9,033 nt of DNA, taken from DATKMG01 sp035541995. Its GTDB lineage: Bacteria > Acidobacteriota > Terriglobia > Versatilivoradales > Versatilivoraceae. This document shows positions 1 through 6,416 of the stretch, piece by piece. The DNA is taken from contig DATKMG010000616.1 of NCBI GenBank assembly GCA_035541995.1, positions 1 to 9,033 of the forward strand, written 5' to 3'. A model generated the notes under the pieces. That model searched no databases. It was given only the letters and a program-made list of their open reading frames with translations, and was not told the origin of the DNA. Position 1 is the stretch's first letter; each line of letters begins with the position of its first letter. The translations under genes were made by a program, and so were the position numbers.

Positions 1-154
1 GTGTGTTCGCCGCTTTCAACATCCGTATTTATGCCCTTTTTCAGGTGTTTCGCGACAGAAACTAATTAGCCTTTCAAGACGTCGGGAAGCCATTTCCTCT
101 CGACCGTTAAAACCCCTTGATTTGGCTTAGTCTGGAGATCAACACCTAGCTTTC

Positions 155-242
155 GGGGTGAAGTTGGGGTGAAGTTGGGAAGTTGGGGTCTGGAAAGTTG
201 GTGGAAGTTGGTGGGAAGTTGGGGTGGGGTGGGAAGTTGGGG
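155..242 (+). repeat. G-rich degenerate AAGTTGGGG tandem array with G-quadruplex potential
   Basis: AAGTT occurs seven times, at 161, 172, 180, 195, 205, 216 and 234, usually followed by GG to GGGG. Spacings of 8, 10, 11, 11, 15 and 18 make it a degenerate array, not an exact tandem repeat. The plus strand has nine runs of three or more G and almost no C. Two stretches fit the G3+N1-7 quadruplex rule: 155-188 (loops of 7, 7 and 5) and 213-242 (loops of 5, 1, 1 and 5). The copy at 180-190 and the last copy at 234-244 are identical over AAGTTGGGGTC. The last copy runs straight into the palindromic element, so the array may be derived from repeated ends of such elements (inference). Confidence 0.75.
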
Positions 243-296
243 TCAGCCCTTAAATTATAAATATTTGGGCATTAATCTATTTTTTATGGGCTGACC
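241..296. repeat. Palindrome-bounded AT-rich element, REP/MITE-like
   Basis: GGTCAGCCC at 241-249 is a perfect inverted copy of GGGCTGACC at 288-296. The pairing continues inward after one mismatch (TAAA at 251-254 with TTTA at 283-286). The enclosed core is AT-rich and contains GCCC/GGGC at 246-249 and 267-270, which could form an alternative inner stem. There is no ORF inside. The layout resembles palindromic ends used by IS200/IS605-type Y1 transposases and REP elements, but the assignment rests on pattern memory and no transposase is in view. It could also act as a bidirectional hairpin downstream of the gene ending at 430. Confidence 0.5.
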
Positions 297-429
297 TTGA
301 CTCTCACTACAGAGGTACACCCCCTACGAAAGCACCCAAGCTCGACATTTGGGAGTGATGATCTGCCCCCTTTGTGTTTTGGAGATTACAGGTGGGATCG
401 GTATTTTGCAAGGGCCCGCCCAACGATTC

Positions 430-1167
430 CTATTCGCGGACAACGTCTACATTTGATTTGGGGACCGAAATCTTCTGCAACTCATGATGTGAATTAAGCC
501 ATAAGCTCATCTGCAGTTCTCCCGTATCAACAAGCAAGTGTTGCAGGGAAACCTCTTGATCGCCCACTTTCACTTGTTCGAAGCCTTTATCTTCCACGCT
601 GAGACTTCCCGCCATAAACTGCTGAGGGACGAAGGCGTTGAATTCCTGCACTCCCCCCTTGGCGAAATCAAAGCGCCGGGCTAGAAGGATGTAATGGTGG
701 AAAACGTTATCGTCGAGGACCAGGACATCCTTCTTTAGTTCGATTTCCCGGGCATCGGTCTCTTTGCCGGTTTCATATACGGCTTGACTTTTTCCGGGCT
801 TGAAACTCACTCGCGCTCTCATGGTGTTTGCCCCGGATTCCTGGAGCACTTGATATGATAGCGGCTCAAGAGATTTGTTGAACTGGAGCACTGGACGTAT
901 ATGAAAAGTCGCTTTGGCAGACCCGCGTTCCACGGTGAGTCTAATCTCTGCCGATGCCTTGAAATTACTGCCATCGCCGGCGATTTGGAATCGTTCCTGA
1001 CCTATCACCTCTCCACCGAAGAGAATCTTGAAACTGCCTTGCTCGGTCCCTGAAAAAGGGCGAACAGATGTGGTCGGAGATTGGGGATTAGCCTGGCCGA
1101 TCAAAACGGGTATGAATAGCAGGAATTGCAGCTGAATCCAAACTCCAACCGAGAAGAAATAGTTCAT
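430..1167 (-). CDS. Secreted protein of unknown function, DUF3108-like
   Basis: This 245-residue protein opens with a hydrophobic signal segment (residues about 7-24, FFSVGVWIQLQFLLFIPVLI). A plausible signal peptidase I site lies near GQA-NP at 24-27, so it is probably periplasmic or secreted. The mature part is mostly predicted beta strand and begins with a GSFKILFGGEVIGQERF stretch. That start, the length and the beta-rich pattern recall DUF3108/DUF6134 envelope proteins, whose function is unknown; I hold the family call loosely. There are no catalytic motifs and no cysteine. The start is ATG at 1167, preceded by GGAGG at 1179-1183 (spacing 11). It lies 24 nt after the aroK stop and is probably cotranscribed with it, although the two show no functional link. 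The stop is TAG at 430-432. Confidence 0.7.
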   Translation of the reverse strand: MNYFFSVGVWIQLQFLLFIPVLIGQANPQSPTTSVRPFSGTEQGSFKILFGGEVIGQERFQIAGDGSNFKASAEIRLTVERGSAKATFHIRPVLQFNKSLEPLSYQVLQESGANTMRARVSFKPGKSQAVYETGKETDAREIELKKDVLVLDDNVFHHYILLARRFDFAKGGVQEFNAFVPQQFMAGSLSVEDKGFEQVKVGDQEVSLQHLLVDTGELQMSLWLNSHHELQKISVPKSNVDVVRE

Positions 1168-1191
1168 ACGGGTGCAAGCCTCCAGTCCGCG

Positions 1192-1698
1192 TTAACTCGC
1201 ATTCGAAAGCCGATTGACAATCAATCCACAGATTTCATCAGGAGTCCGGTTAGAAACTTCGATGCGAAAGTCGCTAGTTTGGTAGAAGGGAAGCCGGCTC
1301 TGATAAAGGGCCGCAACCCTGGGATAGTCCTGAAACAAAGGTCTGGTTCCGTCGGGAGGACACCGGGTTAGGAGTACCTCCAGGGGACAGTCCAAAAAGA
1401 CTGACCAGCCTAACTCTCGAACCAGTAGCCGGTTTTCTTCTGCGACAAATGCTCCCCCTCCCAACGCGACTACACAGTTCTTTCGATCTTTTAACCTTTC
1501 GAGCGCTGCTTTCTCCATGGAACGAAAGTGGGATTCACCATGGACTTCAAATATCGTTCGTATCGGGTTTCCGAAGCAATGCTCGATTTCCTCGTCCAGA
1601 TCGACAAAGGTCCACCCCAGTCTGGATGACAGCAAGGGGCCGACTGTGGACTTACCAGCCCCCATGAATCCCACAAGGAAAACTCGCGTAATCGTCAT
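1192..1698 (-). CDS. aroK: Shikimate kinase
   Basis: Catalyses ATP-dependent phosphorylation of shikimate to shikimate 3-phosphate, the fifth step of the shikimate (aromatic amino acid) pathway, in the cytoplasm. The 168 residues match the usual length of a complete enzyme. Visible motifs are the P-loop GFMGAGKST (10-18), the DLD shikimate/Mg site (D33, D35), FRSME with the shikimate-binding Arg (R59), the GGG triplet (80-82), the lid RPLF (119-122) and the YxxRxPFY segment (132-139) with R135. All expected key residues are present. The start is ATG at 1698. No convincing Shine-Dalgarno precedes it, but the P-loop starts at the right distance from this Met. It lies downstream of the terminator at 1791-1819, so it should have its own promoter. 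A TTGACA at 1762-1767 on this strand is a possible -35 box, but no good -10 follows. It leads a two-gene unit with the secreted protein. Confidence 0.95.
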   Translation of the reverse strand: MTITRVFLVGFMGAGKSTVGPLLSSRLGWTFVDLDEEIEHCFGNPIRTIFEVHGESHFRSMEKAALERLKDRKNCVVALGGGAFVAEENRLLVRELGWSVFLDCPLEVLLTRCPPDGTRPLFQDYPRVAALYQSRLPFYQTSDFRIEVSNRTPDEICGLIVNRLSNAS

Positions 1699-1790
1699 AA
1701 GTCATTGAGCATCCAAACGGAAGGACACTCACTGGCCCTAGGAGACGCACGAGCATACACCTGTCAATTTGGAGCGGTGTGTGCCCACAG

Positions 1791-1819
1791 CAAAAATAAA
1801 GCCCAAGTTGCCTTGGGCT
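1791..1819 (-). terminator. Rho-independent terminator of the second sigma/DUF4097 unit
   Basis: On the minus strand AGCCCAAG pairs perfectly with CTTGGGCT (8-bp stem, 1800-1819) around a GCAA tetraloop of the stable GNRA type, followed by TTTATTTTTG. It lies 43 nt beyond the TAG of the DUF4097 gene and upstream of aroK. It therefore ends the sigma/anti-sigma/DUF4097 transcript and separates it from aroK. Confidence 0.88.
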
Positions 1820-1862
1820 AGGTATTCTATGAAAAAGTGGCGAAGGTGAAAAGAGCCTACTG

Positions 1863-2747
1863 CTATTTTCGGATAATTCGAATTCTGCCGCTAAAAGTAG
1901 AAAGCTGCACAGTTGCTTCTCCGGAGTTGGAAGTGCCCATAAGCGACTGCTTCCCAAAATAGCTTCTGGAGACAGGATAATGGCTCTTAGATTTGATAGG
2001 GAGATTGGTTTCAATTCCCCCCTTGACGGTTCTGGCCTCCCATTCTACAGAGGCCCGGTCCGAACAAAACACTGAGATTACTCCTTCATTGGTTGAAAAG
2101 TTGTATTTTCCGCCACTCGAAAAGTCACCTTCGTACGAAATATTCCCCAAGGTTGACTGTGCCGTTATATTGTTGCTACTCAGACGACTAAGGATGATGT
2201 CGCCGCTGACTGTTGTGGCCCTTATAATTCCTTTTGAATCGATTATTTCCATCTTACTATTGAGGGAACGGGCATCGAGATAACCCTCGATTTGAAAGAC
2301 CCTTACGGGGGCAGCCATGACATCAATTCTGACCTCGCCCCTGATCCTATCGATGACCACATTGCCAAGGTTGGTTCGGATTTCCAGGTTCGATTCTTCC
2401 GGTGCAAAAATCTGGTAGTCAACCTTGGCTTTTTCCTCAATGGCTAATTTATCTAAGACGTGGGTGGACAGATGGATCTTGTTACCGACAGACTCGCTGT
2501 CGACTTCGACGTTTTGAGAGTACTTCGTACATAAGGCTTTAATCTCCGCGTTTTGCCAACTCTTAACCATAATTGACCCCGAGTAGTTGGTCAGCATCAG
2601 AGTCGGACTTTTCAGAACCGGAAAAACCTTCTCGATACGATCCGATGCCCGGGTGATTGGAGGGGAAACAAAAGCCGCCAAAAAAAGGCAGATACCTACT
2701 TTCGCAAGGTGAAGTTCATTCCTCAGTGTCATTCCGAAGTGTAGCAT
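1863..2747 (-). CDS. Secreted DUF4097 family beta-solenoid protein
   Basis: About 294 residues when started at ATG 2747. A TTG at 2768 (overlapping the upstream stop) and an ATG at 2732 are in the same frame. The ATG at 2732 gives the most typical signal peptide (charged start, hydrophobic VGICLFLAAFV, cleavage near RAS-D), so the exact start is uncertain. The mature part fits DUF4097, a putative adhesin-like family of unknown biochemical role. It consists of short beta strands recurring about every 18 residues, with markers NLGNV, MAAPV, LNSK, VSGD and TLGN, as in a beta-solenoid. It has no membrane anchor after the signal peptide, unlike the larger DUF4097 protein at 4411-5799. It is the third gene of an ECF sigma/anti-sigma unit and follows the anti-sigma gene almost without a gap. 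I infer that it is an output or sensor of that envelope regulon. A strong terminator follows at 1791-1819. Confidence 0.8.
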   Translation of the reverse strand: MLHFGMTLRNELHLAKVGICLFLAAFVSPPITRASDRIEKVFPVLKSPTLMLTNYSGSIMVKSWQNAEIKALCTKYSQNVEVDSESVGNKIHLSTHVLDKLAIEEKAKVDYQIFAPEESNLEIRTNLGNVVIDRIRGEVRIDVMAAPVRVFQIEGYLDARSLNSKMEIIDSKGIIRATTVSGDIILSRLSSNNITAQSTLGNISYEGDFSSGGKYNFSTNEGVISVFCSDRASVEWEARTVKGGIETNLPIKSKSHYPVSRSYFGKQSLMGTSNSGEATVQLSTFSGRIRIIRK

Positions 2748-2764
2748 CCTTACTGTAATCGCAT

Positions 2765-3433
2765 TCAAAGCGAGTCTGAATTAACGATGGTCTCCAACAA
2801 CTCTACCTTCTTCTGGTAAGCAGTCAATAGATAGTGATGAACCAGCGGATTGTCAGGATCAGTCAAAGCAGCCTCTTTGCATTCTTTCAGGTAGTAATCC
2901 ATGGTGGCCAGATTGTCGTTAAAGATCTCAGCCACTGCCGGGTCCAGGGTCTCCAGGCGCTCACGAGAACTCTCACTCAAGGCCTCGATGGCCTTCTGAT
3001 AATGCGACTCAGCATCACGAACTTCCTGCAATACCTGGGCATCCGAAGAAGCAGGCATCTCAGGCTGTCTATGGGAGAATTTAGTGACTAGAAATGAAGA
3101 AGCTGCCACCAAGATCAATGTGACTATAGCACCCGTCAAGGCGGGTTTCAAGCTGGAGCCAAAGTCCACCGCGAATACTCTCTCCCAGAAACTACGCGGT
3201 TTCCTGATCAGCCCCTCTGCCTTCATTTGAGCACTCAACGACTTCCAAAGGCGGTCTGGGGGTGAGACAAGCTCCAACTCCTTCGCGCTTTTCCTTATGT
3301 AAAGCAAATCCTGGTAAACGGTTGAACAGAAAGGACAAACCTCTAAATGCTGTCGAATTTCAAATTCTTCGACCTGAGCAAGTTCGTGGTCAATCCGGGC
3401 AGAAAATCGGTCTTGTATTTCCCGGCAGATCAT
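2765..3433 (-). CDS. Zinc-finger (zf-HC2) transmembrane anti-sigma factor
   Basis: This 222-residue single-pass membrane protein should hold the adjacent ECF sigma factor inactive at the inner membrane. The N-terminal anti-sigma domain carries a ZAS-type zinc motif: C3, then H29-x3-C33-x2-C36. A hydrophobic segment at about 97-117 is the likely transmembrane helix. The region after it (about 120-222), expected in the periplasm, is rich in Glu, Lys and Leu (EVRDAESHYQKAIEALSES) and probably helical or coiled-coil, with a TPR-like feel near the C-terminus (DPDNPLVHHYLLTAYQKK). It could be the sensing part. The start is ATG at 3433; the Shine-Dalgarno is weak (AGGG 11 nt upstream). The gene begins 96 nt after the sigma stop and runs into the DUF4097 gene. 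Its zinc-motif spacing is identical to that of the anti-sigma protein at 6413-7090. Confidence 0.88.
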   Translation of the reverse strand: MICREIQDRFSARIDHELAQVEEFEIRQHLEVCPFCSTVYQDLLYIRKSAKELELVSPPDRLWKSLSAQMKAEGLIRKPRSFWERVFAVDFGSSLKPALTGAIVTLILVAASSFLVTKFSHRQPEMPASSDAQVLQEVRDAESHYQKAIEALSESSRERLETLDPAVAEIFNDNLATMDYYLKECKEAALTDPDNPLVHHYLLTAYQKKVELLETIVNSDSL

Positions 3434-3529
3434 AATTCATACAACCCTAAGGAGAGTCTTTTTGAAAACATACGGACTTAAAGATAGGTCCAAATCTGTT
3501 AGATACTCAAATCCGGCAAAAACGATGCC

Positions 3530-4105
3530 TCAGTTGTCTTTTTTTTCAGTTTTTTCCTGTTTTCCATGAAGAATGGACCTCAGTTTCATTCTGGCCTTGT
3601 GCAATTGTGACTTAGAGTTGCCGATAGAGCAGCCGATCAGATCTGCGATTTCGTTGTGCTCGTATCCCTCCACGTCGTGGAGGACGAAAATGGTCCGATA
3701 TCCAGTTGGGAGTTCGGCTATGGATCTTTCCAGCGTAACACGATCCACGGCCCCCACAAGATGGGTATCTTCGCCGCCGTATTGTCTTTTGGGCGCTTCC
3801 TGGGCATCCTCTTCGGGTTCCTGATCTAATGAGATCTCGTCGATCCCTTTCTTCCTCAGATGCATCAACACGACATTCACAGTGAGCCGATGCAACCAAG
3901 TGGAAAAAGCCGACTCTCCCCGGAACGTAGAGATTTTGCGAAAAAGCTGAAGGAAGGCCTCTTGGGCAAGATCCTCGGCCTCTGCCGGATTCCCCACCAT
4001 TCGGAGGCAGATGGCATAGACTCTACGTTTATGAAGGCTATACAAGGTTTCGAAGGCAAGCGAATCGCCATCCACACATTTGGAAATGGCCTCAGCTTCA
4101 GTCAT
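3530..4105 (-). CDS. ECF (sigma-70 family) RNA polymerase sigma factor, second module
   Basis: A 191-residue group 4 sigma factor that directs RNA polymerase to a dedicated promoter set when released by its anti-sigma factor. Region 2 (about 24-85) includes NPAEAEDLAQEAFLQLFRKI and the -10 recognition helix STWLHRLTVNVVLMHLRK. Region 4 (about 128-178) has LPTGYRTIFVLHDVEGYEH followed by a helix-turn-helix (IADLIGCSIGNSKSQLHKAR) that reads the -35 element. The linker is acidic (EPEEDAQEA) and the C-terminal tail is short and lysine-rich. The start is ATG at 4105. No Shine-Dalgarno is visible, but the N-terminus MTEAEA matches MTESEA of the other sigma factor here, which supports the start. A housekeeping-type promoter sits about 140 nt upstream. 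The anti-sigma gene follows 96 nt later. I infer an envelope stress role; the actual signal is unknown. Confidence 0.92.
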   Translation of the reverse strand: MTEAEAISKCVDGDSLAFETLYSLHKRRVYAICLRMVGNPAEAEDLAQEAFLQLFRKISTFRGESAFSTWLHRLTVNVVLMHLRKKGIDEISLDQEPEEDAQEAPKRQYGGEDTHLVGAVDRVTLERSIAELPTGYRTIFVLHDVEGYEHNEIADLIGCSIGNSKSQLHKARMKLRSILHGKQEKTEKKDN

Positions 4106-4245
4106 CTTGGGGGATGGAGATTTGGGTCTAGCCAGAATAGAGAACCGATGTCCGAATCTTCAATGTCTCGGGTTTCTATTTCTCCCGGCAGTTGTGTCGG
4201 ATCCTCGGTTCTTCATGTACTCATTATCTACACCGGCTAGCAGTG

Positions 4246-4274
4246 AACATAGCTGATGAGGTCCCTGCTGTCAA
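4246..4274 (-). promoter_or_regulatory. Housekeeping-type promoter of the second sigma unit
   Basis: On the minus strand TTGACA (4274-4269) is followed by exactly 17 nt and then TATGTT (4251-4246). That is a perfect -35 box, ideal spacing and a 4/6 match at the -10. Transcription would start near 4239, leaving a leader of about 135 nt before the sigma gene's ATG at 4105. Confidence 0.6.
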
Positions 4275-4297
4275 CTGGTTTGGGGGCCCTGCAGGAT

Positions 4298-4313
4298 CAG
4301 GCATACAGGCATA
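4298..4313. repeat. Perfect 8-bp direct repeat upstream of the promoter
   Basis: CAGGCATA occurs twice without a gap (TATGCCTG twice on the minus strand). It lies 23 nt upstream of the candidate -35 box of the second sigma unit, where an activator site would be expected. It could also be chance or slippage. Confidence 0.5.
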
Positions 4314-4410
4314 AATGAAGCGTATCTCGCCCCTGCCTTTTGTCTCCGGGATGAATTCAAATAATCCCATATACCATATACTGCATGAAGACAGGCTACA
4401 GAGTGCTGGA

Positions 4411-5799
4411 TCAGGAAGCATCAAGGTTGATGTCCCGGTAGGAAGTCGTGACTGTGATCATAGGACCTCCTTCGCCCCGCGAGCCACGGATACGGGTTCC
4501 TTCCACGAAATTGGTAGACCCTCCTCCGGGAATCGAGTCAAATTCTGAGACGAGCTTCCCGAACTTGGAGTAGCCGTCAAACCGGAACCGGCTTTCGCCG
4601 GGCAACGTGATTGTCACCCCGCCGTATTCCGAATCTATCGTAATCGCTTTGCTGGGGGCCTGTTCATCCTTAATACTGATATCGCCGTGCTTCGCCTCCA
4701 CTTTCACAGTCCCCGCCACATTCTCCAGGTCGACGCCGCGGTATGAAGTGCTGATCTGGACATCGCCTCCGATGTTGTTGCCGGACACCTCGAGGTACCT
4801 TCCATTGACAGAGAGAGTACTATCCAGATCAGAACAATCCAGCTTCCCATAGTTATGGGTCAATTCGACAGCTCCTCTCATCTTCCTCAGGACCACCGAA
4901 CCATTGCTATGATCGATCTTGGCCTTTCCTCCGATCGTATCCAATTCCACCTCTCCATACTTACTTGAGACCGTACAATCACCGCTGATTCCGGAGAGTT
5001 TCACCCCACCGTACTTGTTTTCGATTTGAAGGCTGCCATCGACTTCCGTGACTGTGACATCTCCGTAACTGTCCTCAATCTTATGCGTACCGGCAACCTT
5101 CTCAAGAGTGACTGGGCCATATTTATTGGAAATTGAAAGAGTCATGTTTCTGGGAACCCAGATCGAGAAGTTGGTTTTCAATCCTTCTCGTTCTTTATTC
5201 TCCAAGTCTCCCCGATTCGTAGCAATTAAATAACCCGGAGACTTCGATGTGAGCTGAATCTTCAGGCGTCCAGCCACCTCCTTGGCTTGTGCTTCATCCT
5301 TGGCATGGAGCCGTTTTTCCAGTTGAATTTTGATCTCGTCCTTATCATGGGGCCTGACCTCCACGCTGCCATAAAGATTCACCAGTTCGAGAATTCTGTC
5401 CTTTTTGGTCAGGGGTTGGCTCACTTCCTCGGTGAAGTTATAAGAGTTCTCAGAAGAGTCGCCTCCCGCAAAATCCGTCTCCTCCATGTTAATTCCGAAG
5501 TGTCCAGGCCAGAAGTCATGGGTGACGGCCTTGGTCACCACCGATCCGACGATGAGGAGGAACAACAACAAGACAATGTCGCCACCGGTCAAGCGACTCC
5601 TTTGGCCTGCAGCTGGATCATCAGCCGGGCTCAGATAGTTAAACAGCTTGCTCAGCCCCCAGAAAATGATCAGCAGTGGCCAGTACTTGGCCACAATCAT
5701 CCAAGGGTTGATGTTGTAGTGGAGGTTCTTTAGCAGGAACAAGACGCCAATCGAAATGAGAATCAGCGACCAGAAGATCGAACCGTGATGTCTCTTCAT
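4411..5799 (-). CDS. Membrane-anchored DUF4097 beta-solenoid protein with LiaF-like TM region
   Basis: 462 residues. The N-terminus has two adjacent hydrophobic helices (about 8-25 and 33-55) of the LiaF/DUF5668 type, with the signature KYWPLLIIFWGL, and a third at about 74-92. An acidic linker follows. From about residue 135 onward is a large DUF4097 region, probably outside the inner membrane. From Y227 to H371 a K/S-Y-G-type turn recurs exactly every 18 residues (227, 245, 263, 281, 299, 317, 335, 353, 371), then again at 392 after a 3-residue insertion. Each unit reads roughly YGxVxLxxVxGxxxI, which fits coils of a beta-helix. No enzymatic motif is visible. The start is ATG at 5799, preceded by GGGAGG (spacing 7) and overlapping the previous stop as ATGA. 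A longer frame upstream is ignored because it lies inside that gene. It is the last gene of the first sigma unit. The role, likely envelope scaffold or sensor, is inferred. Confidence 0.85.
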   Translation of the reverse strand: MKRHHGSIFWSLILISIGVLFLLKNLHYNINPWMIVAKYWPLLIIFWGLSKLFNYLSPADDPAAGQRSRLTGGDIVLLLFLLIVGSVVTKAVTHDFWPGHFGINMEETDFAGGDSSENSYNFTEEVSQPLTKKDRILELVNLYGSVEVRPHDKDEIKIQLEKRLHAKDEAQAKEVAGRLKIQLTSKSPGYLIATNRGDLENKEREGLKTNFSIWVPRNMTLSISNKYGPVTLEKVAGTHKIEDSYGDVTVTEVDGSLQIENKYGGVKLSGISGDCTVSSKYGEVELDTIGGKAKIDHSNGSVVLRKMRGAVELTHNYGKLDCSDLDSTLSVNGRYLEVSGNNIGGDVQISTSYRGVDLENVAGTVKVEAKHGDISIKDEQAPSKAITIDSEYGGVTITLPGESRFRFDGYSKFGKLVSEFDSIPGGGSTNFVEGTRIRGSRGEGGPMITVTTSYRDINLDAS

Positions 5800-6416
5800 A
5801 AACCATCCTCCCGGGCCGTCCCTTTTCGCAATGCCGTCCAGATCCGCAAAGCACCAAAAACAATAAGGAGTACCGGCCACAACTTAACAATGACATTGAG
5901 AACCGTTGGCACGAGTGAGTTCAAGAAGAAGAGAACTCCCAGCAGAATAAAAATCACGCCCGTCCACAACGTATCCGATTTGGCGCTTCTGGGGGGGGTA
6001 GGCGCCAGCCGACCTTGCGCTTGGAGAATCTTCCTTTTGGCGGTTTGGTATGCTTCCAGGGGCATGTAAAAATAGAAGGCCGCGATCAAAAACCCAAAAA
6101 GGTGTTCAAAACTCCCCACGTTAGGTCCGCTTGAAATCGAGATTAGGAACCCAAATATAATAATATGAACAAAGGCCTTGAAGTACTCACCGTTGCAGAT
6201 AGCACCCACTCCGGGAATCAACCCCAGGCCAAAGGCAGTCCCCGGACTGCATAATCCTTCAGGAACCACATTGCTAGTCGGGCGGCTGACTCGGGTCAGA
6301 CAATTCGTGCAGTAGTGGACTCCATCCCTTTCCACCAGACAATCGGAACAAAATGGCTGTTGACAGACTTTACAGGTGGTCAGTACCGTAGTTTCCGGAT
6401 GAGTAACGCAGTTCAT
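5796..6416 (-). CDS. B-box zinc-finger polytopic membrane protein with LiaF-like (DUF5668) tail
   Basis: 206 residues. The N-terminus (3-39) is a B-box-like zinc-binding module: C3, H6, C15-x2-C18, C23-x2-C26, H34, C36-x2-C39. Two to three hydrophobic segments follow (about 60-76, 80-97 and 103-121), including GLGLIPGVGAICNGEYFKA, a pattern seen in TM2-like and B-box bacterial membrane proteins. A Pro-rich linker leads to a final hairpin (151-169 and 171-195) of the LiaF/DUF5668 type, with KLWPVLLIVFGALRIW. That hairpin closely resembles the N-terminal hairpin of the next gene's product. Both ends of the gene overlap neighbours by ATGA (6413-6416 and 5796-5799), a sign of translational coupling. 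The molecular function is unknown. Position and domains suggest a membrane partner of the sigma/anti-sigma pair or of the DUF4097 protein (inference). Confidence 0.82.
   Translation of the reverse strand: MNCVTHPETTVLTTCKVCQQPFCSDCLVERDGVHYCTNCLTRVSRPTSNVVPEGLCSPGTAFGLGLIPGVGAICNGEYFKAFVHIIIFGFLISISSGPNVGSFEHLFGFLIAAFYFYMPLEAYQTAKRKILQAQGRLAPTPPRSAKSDTLWTGVIFILLGVLFFLNSLVPTVLNVIVKLWPVLLIVFGALRIWTALRKGTAREDGL
5807..5812 (-). promoter_or_regulatory. Ribosome binding site deciding the start of the large DUF4097 gene
   Basis: GGGAGG lies 7 nt before ATG 5799, inside the last codons of the B-box gene. It favours this start over the longer in-frame extension. Confidence 0.8.

Larger units (their letters stand above)
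1..429. other. Gene-free left flank with repeats
   Basis: I find no gene I can support here. One plus-strand frame is open from base 2 to a TAG at 128-130, and another is open from base 3 for about 20 codons. Neither has a recognisable protein pattern, so a truncated gene end at the edge cannot be proved or excluded. The middle holds the G-rich array (155-242) and the palindromic element (241-296), listed separately. The stretch 298-429, just past the stop of the leftward gene ending at 430, shows no hairpin with a T-tract, so I could not place that gene's terminator. Confidence 0.6.
4106..4410. other. Intergenic region between the two sigma units
   Basis: This 305-nt stretch follows the large DUF4097 gene and precedes the second sigma gene. 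It holds the promoter at 4246-4274 and an 8-bp direct repeat at 4298-4313. The rest shows no ORF with coding character. I see no hairpin with a T-tract behind the gene ending at 4411, so readthrough from the first unit into the second is possible. The AT-rich stretch near 4368-4381 repeats CCATATA twice in direct orientation. Confidence 0.6.

Noticed and set aside
2..130. Open plus-strand frame at the left edge as a truncated gene
   Set aside because: Forty-two codons with no recognisable motif; another frame is also open for about 20 codons, so there is no evidence for either.
155..242. CRISPR array
   Set aside because: Units are only about 8-18 bp, degenerate, without unique spacers of constant length, and no cas gene is near.
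297..497. Plus-strand ORF of 66 codons starting with TTG at the edge of the palindromic element
   Set aside because: It starts inside repeat DNA with no ribosome site, overlaps the 3' end of the minus-strand secreted-protein gene and shows no protein-like pattern.
1762..1767. TTGACA on the minus strand as the aroK promoter
   Set aside because: The -35 is perfect, but no acceptable -10 lies 16-18 nt downstream (CTCCTA or its neighbours), so I do not annotate a promoter.
2748..2768. TTG start of the smaller DUF4097 gene overlapping the anti-sigma stop
   Set aside because: It has no ribosome site and lengthens the stretch ahead of the signal peptide. A later ATG (2747 or 2732) gives a more normal leader.
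4151..4176. GAAAC-N17-CGGA as an ECF promoter of the second sigma gene
   Set aside because: The spacing is right but both boxes deviate, and a much better housekeeping-type promoter lies upstream. It is kept only as a comparison with the first unit.
3860..4240. Plus-strand ORF of 126 codons opposite the second sigma gene
   Set aside because: Antisense to the conserved sigma region 2 and the promoter region, with no domain and no ribosome site.
5287..5733. Plus-strand ORF of 148 codons antisense to the large DUF4097 gene
   Set aside because: It lies wholly inside a well-supported gene on the other strand, has no recognisable domain and is the kind of frame expected by chance opposite a real gene.
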